64,000 bases of DNA from CAYFLR01 sp964343805 (GTDB taxonomy: Bacteria > Bdellovibrionota_B > Oligoflexia > CAYFLR01), in assembly GCA_964343805.1 (NCBI GenBank), contig CAYFLR010000013.1, forward strand, positions 56,606-120,605, written 5' to 3'. Numbering within the stretch: the stretch's first letter is position 1; every line of letters starts with the position of its first letter. This document shows positions 58,041-64,000 of the stretch, piece after piece. Made by a program: the position numbers and the translations under genes. Below the pieces are notes generated by a model. That model had not been told where the DNA came from. It worked only from the letters and a program-made list of their open reading frames with translations, and ran no database searches.

Positions 58041-58763
58041 ATAATAGTCGCCTTTGATAACCTGGTAGTGCAAATTGAAAAAAACCAAGGAAATGTTCTG
58101 AGTGAATGGTTTAACAATTTGGTGGATATTAGAAAGCTTATGATAGATGGACAAAATAATTTCTACTTTCAAATAGGTACTAACCTTTCTATCTATGACG
58201 AGAATCATACCCTCATAAAAACCCTTTCCAATGTTATTGACTTTGACTTGGAAAGATCATCTAATCTGGTCTATTTGCAAAGCGGAGACTCTCTCTGTTT
58301 CTTAGAAAATCCTGCTGATAGTGGAACCTGTAATAACTTAAATCAAGGAACTATTTGGAACAGCATTCGATTTAATGCCGCCGGTGACGGCTACTTTCTT
58401 GGGAGCAATGAAACCGGTTTAACCCATTTCAGCAATACATTACAACCAGTTTGGAGCAACGGAGATCTATTAATAGAGAGCCTCTTTTCAAGTGTTAATG
58501 GTTCAGTGGTTCAATTTGAAAATGGGGGGAGTAATATTGAAGTCATTTATAACACTGGAGCAGCCAAATGCAGCAAATATATTGAATCAGCAATTGCAGG
58601 ACCATCAGCCGTTCATACTAGCTCTAACAGTATTTTTACATTTGATACCCAAGGTGGTTTTCATAAGTATAATCTCACCGATTGCAGTCACTTTTGGAGC
58701 ATAAACTTTTCATCACCTATCAACGGAATAGCCCCGCTCCCTTCTCCCAATTTAGGTAACTAA
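58041..58763 (+). CDS. Giant repeat lipoprotein, C-terminal part
   Basis: 240 residues open straight from the gap (IIVAFDNLVVQIEKNQGN...). Repeated short beta motifs (NNFYFQIGTNLSIYDENH, SNLVYLQSGDSLCFLE, GDGYFLGSNETGLTHFSN) look like blades of a beta-propeller. The upstream ...DGTIKRLNYSGQEIWSNED just before the gap looks like the first blade. It contains four Cys. The stop is TAA 58761-58763. Confidence 0.78.
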   Translation: MIVAFDNLVVQIEKNQGNVLSEWFNNLVDIRKLMIDGQNNFYFQIGTNLSIYDENHTLIKTLSNVIDFDLERSSNLVYLQSGDSLCFLENPADSGTCNNLNQGTIWNSIRFNAAGDGYFLGSNETGLTHFSNTLQPVWSNGDLLIESLFSSVNGSVVQFENGGSNIEVIYNTGAAKCSKYIESAIAGPSAVHTSSNSIFTFDTQGGFHKYNLTDCSHFWSINFSSPINGIAPLPSPNLGN

Positions 58764-58804
58764 TAACTTACACCTGTTAGACCTTTTGATGGGAGAACCT
58801 GTAA

Positions 58805-61648
58805 CTAGTTGGAGCTCGATTCTCCCCACTGCATCATGATTAAAGTGGCATCATCTTTGAGAGATTGATCTCCCATATGCACGGCCACTTTATTAGAAAC
58901 CGCTGAATGAAAATCTTTGAGCTGAATCTCCTGTGAGACCAAATTCTTAATGGAGATCATATTAAACGGTTTTTGTCCGGGTGCCACATTTTCAACGATT
59001 CCATCGGAGTAGAGCAAAAGACAATCCCCAGGACTCAGCTGAACCGACTTACATATAAAATCGCTCTGCTTTTTTTTCTCTCCCAGTTGATAACTTCGGC
59101 TATAAATGGTTTGGAGTTTATCATCTTTCTTACTGTACCAATAGACAGGTAAATGTCCGGCGTTTATATAATTCAGCTCTCCCTTGCGGAGATCAAGTGA
59201 CAACATACAGGTGGACATATATTTATCTTTGGCACATTTAATGGATTTATCTAAACTAAGAAAAATTTGTTTTAATCTTTCATTACTCGCTTTTGCCTTG
59301 ATTAATTGATCTTCACTGGTTAAGACACTTCCAAATGCCACACCGGTGACTAGGGCAGCCGGAATACCATGACCAGTTACATCACCTAAAATAATATCTA
59401 ACAACTCTTGCTGTTCATCGTAGTAATAGTAATACCAATCTCCTCCGGTGACATCTGCCATTTTACAATCCACAATGATATCCAAGTTAGGGATGGTGGT
59501 AGGAGGTGGAAAAAAAGAGTCTTGAACTATTTTTGCCGCTTCCAAATCTCGTTCTAATTTGGCTTTCTCTTTCAATGAGCGATTGAGTTTTAATAGGTCC
59601 AATTGGGAGTGAATCCGAGCGAGTAGCTCATCTTTGACAAAGGGTTTATATACATAATCGTTGGCTCCCAATTGAAAACCTTGCACCATATCATTAGTTT
59701 GGTTTTTAGCCGTGAGCATGATGATAGGCAGTTCATTTTCTTGATACCGCTCTCTTATTTTTTTACAAACTTCGAGCCCACTCATTTCTGGCATCATGAC
59801 ATCGAGCAGTATAAGCTGAGGAGGAGAGTTTTTCTCCAGATAATCTAAAGCCTTCGCTCCCGATTCTAATAGCAAAACTTGATAATTATTGAGAGTGAGA
59901 AAATTATGAAGAACTTGGCAATTCACAGGCTCATCATCCACGACCATAATCAAGTCCGAACCGGTAGGTGGTTTTAATTGGTTTTTTGCTATGTCTAACA
60001 CTTCAGGTTGAATGGACGCATAGTTTTCTTCTTTTTCTATTGGTTCGATGTTTTCTTTATTTACTTTTTTTGCCATAGGTAAAGTGAAAGCAAAAGTACT
60101 TCCCTTTCCTTCTTCAGATTCTAATTCTAAAGTCCCTCCATGCAGTTGTACCAACTTGTTGGTAATAGCCAGACCCAGTCCAGTACCGCCATAAGATCTA
60201 CTAATGGAACCATCCGCTTGCTCAAAAGGTTTAAAAATTTTCTTTTGGTTCGCAGGAGAAATTCCGATACCACTATCTTGCACTGACACACAAACAAAAG
60301 AATCTTGAAGTGTGGCCTTCACTATAATTTGCCCTTGGTGAGTAAACTTAATGGCATTATTTATTAGGTTGGTGAAAATCTGTAATAGCCTATTTTTATC
60401 TGCTTTCACAAAAAGATTTTCAGGGCACTCATTGATCATCTGAAGATCTTTTCGTTTAACTAAAACTCTGCAAAAGGCAATCATTTCACTGGCCACCTCT
60501 TTGATATCTAATGATTCTGGCTTAATGGAAATTCCCTTTTCTTTTAATTTGGAGAAATCTAGAATGTCACTGATTAAGCTGGCCAAACGTTTGCTGCTGG
60601 CCACCACCATATTTATATTTTGTCTGCAAATATCGTTTAATTTACCAGCCACTCCATCAAGAAGAGATTCACCAATACCAATGATTCCATTTAAGGGAGT
60701 TCTTAATTCATGAGAGGTATTGGCTAAAAATTCATCCTTAAGTTTATCCATCTCTTGCAACTTTTTAAAAGAGTGTTCAAGCTCTTCTTTACTGTTTTGC
60801 AAATCACGATACTGCTCATCTAATTTTTTAATAGTCTGATCCGTTGAAACCATCAACCTGCGATATTGCCAAACTCTGAATAAAAGATACAAACTGAGCA
60901 GTAAAAAAGAGGGTATACCTAAAAATGTTAATTTCGTTAATAAGTCATTTAATACCAGTCGATCAGGAGCTTGCAACCAAATAAATAGACCGCAAGAGAA
61001 AAAGAAAACAAAGAAGCTGATCCATTTTAATTTTGAACTACTGGCCTGATAGGTTAAATCAACATATAGAGATTTAAATCCTTTTTCCTCTTTAATTTGA
61101 TATTCTGTTTTAGCAGCAGGTTTACTAAAAATACGTGGAATACCGCTCAAATACCCCACCGTATTTTCATAGATGGGAACCAGGTTGTCAGTTAATGCCT
61201 GCTTCTCTTCCTCATTCAATTTTTCTACTTCAATCGGATAAAATTTTATCTTAATTTTATTCCTCTCCGATGCAAGAACCTCCATCTGCATCACTTTATT
61301 AAAATGCTTGGATAGAGAGGCCAAAAGTCGATACACCTTCTCAGTAGAGAAGGAGTAGCGAAAAAAGAAGTAAAAGAGATCTCCTAAATACTTACGTGTT
61401 AAACTTAACGTTCCGACAACATAAGCCAAATTATCTTCATTTGAGGCAGCTATAATTCGCTTCATAAAATCTCTTGCAAAGATCACTGAGACCCAATTGT
61501 TCTCATCCTCTATGTACTCGATGGACAAACCACACTCTTCACAGGTTTTTTGCAGGTTAATATGAGGATGGTTTTCTCTAATGTAGATAAAATAGGATTT
61601 AAAAATTTTGGTACTCAAATGCTGCTTGGTCAATTTCGTCGTCGACAT
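58805..61648 (-). CDS. Membrane histidine kinase-receiver-SpoIIE phosphatase hybrid
   Basis: 947 residues. An N-terminal cytosolic-looking sensor (residues 1-205, unidentified) is followed by two membrane helices (about 209-226, 238-262) and a coiled linker. HisKA with H313 (SHELRTPLNG), HATPase_c (NLINNAIKFTHQG, DSGIGIS, GGTGLGLAI), receiver with D616 (LILLDVMMPEMSG) and Lys (YKPF), and C-terminal SpoIIE/PP2C phosphatase (VTGGDWYYYY, GDVTGHGIPAALV, LLLYSDGIVE, KDDATLIMM) follow. Kinase signalling through its own receiver should control dephosphorylation of a STAS partner; the STAS-zinc ribbon gene at 63482 is a candidate. Divergent from the GAF kinase. Confidence 0.92.
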   Translation of the reverse strand: MSTTKLTKQHLSTKIFKSYFIYIRENHPHINLQKTCEECGLSIEYIEDENNWVSVIFARDFMKRIIAASNEDNLAYVVGTLSLTRKYLGDLFYFFFRYSFSTEKVYRLLASLSKHFNKVMQMEVLASERNKIKIKFYPIEVEKLNEEEKQALTDNLVPIYENTVGYLSGIPRIFSKPAAKTEYQIKEEKGFKSLYVDLTYQASSSKLKWISFFVFFFSCGLFIWLQAPDRLVLNDLLTKLTFLGIPSFLLLSLYLLFRVWQYRRLMVSTDQTIKKLDEQYRDLQNSKEELEHSFKKLQEMDKLKDEFLANTSHELRTPLNGIIGIGESLLDGVAGKLNDICRQNINMVVASSKRLASLISDILDFSKLKEKGISIKPESLDIKEVASEMIAFCRVLVKRKDLQMINECPENLFVKADKNRLLQIFTNLINNAIKFTHQGQIIVKATLQDSFVCVSVQDSGIGISPANQKKIFKPFEQADGSISRSYGGTGLGLAITNKLVQLHGGTLELESEEGKGSTFAFTLPMAKKVNKENIEPIEKEENYASIQPEVLDIAKNQLKPPTGSDLIMVVDDEPVNCQVLHNFLTLNNYQVLLLESGAKALDYLEKNSPPQLILLDVMMPEMSGLEVCKKIRERYQENELPIIMLTAKNQTNDMVQGFQLGANDYVYKPFVKDELLARIHSQLDLLKLNRSLKEKAKLERDLEAAKIVQDSFFPPPTTIPNLDIIVDCKMADVTGGDWYYYYYDEQQELLDIILGDVTGHGIPAALVTGVAFGSVLTSEDQLIKAKASNERLKQIFLSLDKSIKCAKDKYMSTCMLSLDLRKGELNYINAGHLPVYWYSKKDDKLQTIYSRSYQLGEKKKQSDFICKSVQLSPGDCLLLYSDGIVENVAPGQKPFNMISIKNLVSQEIQLKDFHSAVSNKVAVHMGDQSLKDDATLIMMQWGESSSN

Positions 61649-61745
61649 GAATAAGTCCCCCTCCAGAGGATCTGAGTCTATACTTTGAAGTTTTCTTAAT
61701 AATTATATCCTTAAGAGTTAGGATATTTAACCGAAAATATACTGA

Positions 61746-62442
61746 ATGCGCATTGAAAATGGCAAAATTATGGCAACGGACAACTTATTCAATCAGAACA
61801 GTGAGTTACAAAAAGCAGTCCACACCTTATTGAAACTCTCTTTTAATCGTTTTAATCAATCCGCCTATGAGCAAGGTTTAAAAGTGGCACTGTCCACTTC
61901 CATTTTTGAGCCTTTAAGCACCGGCTGCCTTTTTATTTTAGATGAAACAGCTAATCAATTTAAATTAACCGCTTTTCAACAAAAAGGGGTTAAAAAGGAA
62001 TCAAACTGTCATCAGTTCGATATGGGAGAATGCCTTTGTGGAAAGTCTGTACAAACGGGGCGTTCAGTATACAGTCTTATAGGTGATCGTGCTCAAGAAA
62101 GATCTTGTGAAGTAGTACATGGGGCCATTCTTCATGTATGTATTCCCATAAAAAAAGAAAACCAAATTATTGGCCTGCTTAATTTCTTCATGGAGTCCAA
62201 TTATAAAAGAAATCTAAAAGATGATTCCTTCTTCAAAAGTATAAGTAATAGTTTTGCAAACATAATCCTGCATCAAAAACTGGAAAAAGAGAAGGAGGCC
62301 ATGAAACTCCAGCTGATCCAATCTGCTAAGTTAGCTTCTATTGGAAACTTATCCTCAGGAATAGCCCATGAACTGAATAACCCGCTAACTGAAGTTTTGG
62401 GAGCAGCTAAATTAATCGAACTCAGAAACTATGATCCTAAGC
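61746..62442 (+). CDS. GAF histidine kinase, N-terminal part
   Basis: 232 residues before the gap; ATG 61746, with a second possible start at ATG 61770 and neither having a strong ribosome site. A GAF domain (about 25-165) with CLFILDETANQF, GECLCGKSVQTGRSVY and VCIPIKKENQIIGLLNFF, rich in Cys, is followed by a HisKA domain with H208 in GIAHELNNPLTEVLG. No membrane segment, so a cytosolic sensor. Continues at 62453. Confidence 0.88.
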
Positions 62443-62452
62443 NNNNNNNNNN
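62443..62452. other. 10-N placeholder gap inside the GAF kinase gene
   Basis: As at the other 10-N gaps, flanking frames need 2 modulo 3 missing bases, so the split of the gene is artificial. Confidence 0.9.
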
Positions 62453-63466
62453 TTATATTTAGAGAAAATAGTCGATGCCAGCATAAGGATGAGGGATATC
62501 ATTGATCATCTTAGCGACTTTTCGGAAGAGAGTAAGAACGAAGAAACGAAAGATTTGGATTTTAATCAAGTCATTGAAGACTCTCTTATTTTACTACGAG
62601 AACAACTTAAAAATAGGAAAATCAGAGTTAACTGTAATTATGATGAGAACCTGCCTCCTTTCCATGGAAATCGAAACCAGCTTGAAAGTATTCTGCAAAA
62701 CTTACTCGCAAATAGTATGGACTCTTTTCTAGAAACACCTTCTGACAACAAAAAGCAGTGGATGATAACAATCTCCACAGCTTATACCTTAGGCAATCAA
62801 ATCAAGGTTTCCTATCAAGATAATGCTTTAGGAATGGATCAGCAGACCTTGACTCAACTTTTTGACCCTTTCTTTACCACCAAAGACCCAGGCAAAGGGA
62901 CCGGTCTTGGCATGTACATCGTTCAAGGACTGGTTAAAAAACATCAAGGAACTATCACTGTTAAAAGCACCCCGCAAGAGGGATCAGAATTTATTCTCCT
63001 TTTTGAAGCCCCCGCTAAAACGATTTCAAAAGAGACTACCAAAGAACCCGCCAATCAAAAAAAAATAATACTTCCCGAAGAATTGGATGAACCCCTTCGA
63101 CTTCTTCTTATAGATGATGATTGTGAGGTTTTGGAAGTACTGGAAAGCTTTCTAATCAATAATTTTAATGTCACCACATTGGAAAATCCAACTCTCACCG
63201 AACAAACTCTTTTATCTAATAATTTTGATCTCATTATGACCGATATGAAAATGCCTAAGATTAATGGTGTAGATATAATTAAACTTGCTAACCGACTCAC
63301 ACCAAATACTCCATTGGTATTATGTTCGGGATCAGACCAAGAAGATCCTGAAATGAAAGAAGCCCTTTCATACAGAAAAGTACTGCATGTTAAAAAACCT
63401 ATTGAAAAATTAGAAGAGTTAAGTCAAAAATTAAAAGAGCATCTTTTCAACAATAGAGAACGATAA
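62453..63466 (+). CDS. GAF histidine kinase, ATPase and receiver part
   Basis: 337 residues open from the gap (LYLEKIVDASIRMRDIIDHLSDF). HATPase_c: QNLLANSMDSF, DNALGMDQQTLTQLFDPFFTTKDPGKGTGLGMYIV. A C-terminal receiver follows, with DLIMTDMKMPKINGVD (phospho-Asp at codon 63242-63244) and KKPIEKL. It forms one 570-580-residue kinase with the N-terminal part. The STAS-zinc ribbon gene starts 15 nt downstream, so the two are cotranscribed. Confidence 0.88.
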   Translation, partial: LYLEKIVDASIRMRDIIDHLSDFSEESKNEETKDLDFNQVIEDSLILLREQLKNRKIRVNCNYDENLPPFHGNRNQLESILQNLLANSMDSFLETPSDNKKQWMITISTAYTLGNQIKVSYQDNALGMDQQTLTQLFDPFFTTKDPGKGTGLGMYIVQGLVKKHQGTITVKSTPQEGSEFILLFEAPAKTISKETTKEPANQKKIILPEELDEPLRLLLIDDDCEVLEVLESFLINNFNVTTLENPTLTEQTLLSNNFDLIMTDMKMPKINGVDIIKLANRLTPNTPLVLCSGSDQEDPEMKEALSYRKVLHVKKPIEKLEELSQKLKEHLFNNRER

Positions 63467-63481
63467 AAAAGGAAAAGCTAG

Positions 63482-63952
63482 GTGAATATCCCGTGCATTA
63501 TAACTCTTAAGAATGGTAAATACTGCTTAGAAGGCATTATTGATGAATCCTTTGAATACGGTCTCATCATAGAAAGTGAAAAAGACCAAGTAGATCTAGA
63601 CCTAGAAAAGATAACTTTTATGACTTCAATAGGAATCAGAAAATGGCTGGATATGGTCGAGGAGGTCACCCCCAAAAGGATCGTCCTCCATAATTGCTCT
63701 GTGAGCTTTATTAGACAGATTAGTCTTATTGTAGAGCTTAATCAAAATGTCCAAATTGACTCTTTCTACCTACCCTATATTTGCTCTAAGTGCGATAAAG
63801 AATCTGATCAGAAAGTAAGTTGGAGCATCTTAGAAAATGAGAACTTTATAGAATGCCTAGATGAGCTCTTTAAATGTAAGAAATGCGATAAGGACCTCAC
63901 CTTTTACGATGACCCCTTCTTCTATTTTTCTTTTGCACATCCGCTAGGATAA
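63482..63952 (+). CDS. STAS-like domain plus zinc ribbon, phosphorylatable form
   Basis: 156 residues from GTG 63482 with AAAGGA upstream. The N-terminal STAS-like segment VDLDLEKITFMTSIGIRKWLDM keeps Ser49 at the SpoIIAA phospho-site position (M-T-S-I-G). Two C-x2-C pairs (ICSKC, FKCKKC) form a likely zinc ribbon. It is a paralog of the 21081 gene, with matching W, N-C and Cys spacing (FLRNCP versus VLHNCS). Downstream of the GAF kinase and near the SpoIIE phosphatase, it is probably the regulated switch protein. Confidence 0.78.
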   Translation: MNIPCIITLKNGKYCLEGIIDESFEYGLIIESEKDQVDLDLEKITFMTSIGIRKWLDMVEEVTPKRIVLHNCSVSFIRQISLIVELNQNVQIDSFYLPYICSKCDKESDQKVSWSILENENFIECLDELFKCKKCDKDLTFYDDPFFYFSFAHPLG

Positions 63953-63961
63953 GCAGCTCAG

Positions 63962-64000
63962 CTAGGAAGCCGCCATGACATCTGAATAACCTTCCCAGAA
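63962..64000 (-). CDS. Possible C-terminal tail of a minus-strand gene
   Basis: An open frame from the right edge reads FWEGYSDVMAAS then TAG (63964-63962). It is only 12 residues, but it lies in the tight convergent arrangement seen elsewhere in the window. Unidentified and uncertain. Confidence 0.35.
   Translation of the reverse strand, partial: FWEGYSDVMAAS

Overview
The window is AT-rich (roughly 40% GC by eye), gene-dense bacterial DNA containing four runs of N, so it comes from a draft assembly, probably metagenomic or single-cell. There is no 16S rRNA or other taxonomic marker. Thirteen predicted lipoproteins (several with the unusual Y/Q-N-C or F-Y-C type lipobox), STAS, SpoIIE and hemerythrin signalling proteins and MotAB-like motor genes fit a predatory or deltaproteobacterium-like Gram-negative, such as Bdellovibrionota. 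That placement is an inference.

Region by region. 1-17 kb: small lipoproteins, a cupin / B12-radical SAM / unknown operon, proC, a secreted HEXXH protein, a uracil-DNA glycosylase-like protein, a rubredoxin-glutamate synthase fusion, a lipoprotein with a 26-fold Gln-X tail, a thioredoxin-HEAT protein and a SOUL lipoprotein. 17-22.4 kb: a helix-turn-helix regulator followed by a putative ion-driven motor or energy transducer (MotB/OmpA-like protein with a giant coiled coil, MotA/TolQ-like channel), a STAS-zinc ribbon protein and a PilZ-like protein, then bacteriohemerythrin. 22.8-27.8 kb: an HEXXH lipoprotein, a glycosyltransferase, a YdcF-like protein and a solitary REP-type transposase. 28-34 kb: an Ldh2-type dehydrogenase, an HpcH aldolase, a sugar-nucleotide epimerase-like protein, a D-2-hydroxyacid dehydrogenase and two overlapping ATP-grasp ligases, which look like a small biosynthetic cluster. 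34-40.9 kb: a lipoprotein with a gingipain/caspase-like His-Cys dyad and MORN-type repeats, a divergent ankyrin lipoprotein, a DUF885 peptidase and another lipoprotein.

40.8-52.3 kb is the standout locus. It is a three-gene minus-strand hybrid NRPS-PKS operon: A-PCP-KS-AT-ACP-aminotransferase, then C-A-PCP-alpha/beta hydrolase, then a free alpha/beta hydrolase. Hand-read specificity codes suggest Pro, then malonate aminated at the beta position, then Gly. The hydrolase fused to the NRPS has Arg where the catalytic Ser should be, and the free one has Cys. 52.6-58.8 kb encodes a lipoprotein of about 2,040 residues made of helical repeats, ten Cys-pair beta repeats, a Gly-rich domain and a C-terminal domain. 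58.8-64 kb holds a histidine kinase-receiver-SpoIIE phosphatase, a GAF histidine kinase-receiver and a second STAS-zinc ribbon protein that still has the phosphorylatable Ser, which suggests a partner-switch module.

Three 10-N placeholder gaps artificially break the PKS gene, the giant lipoprotein gene and the GAF kinase gene. The PKS gap is flanked by a GC-rich piece that reads as a Rieske oxygenase and is probably an assembly chimera. Convergent genes almost always abut or share overlapping stop codons.
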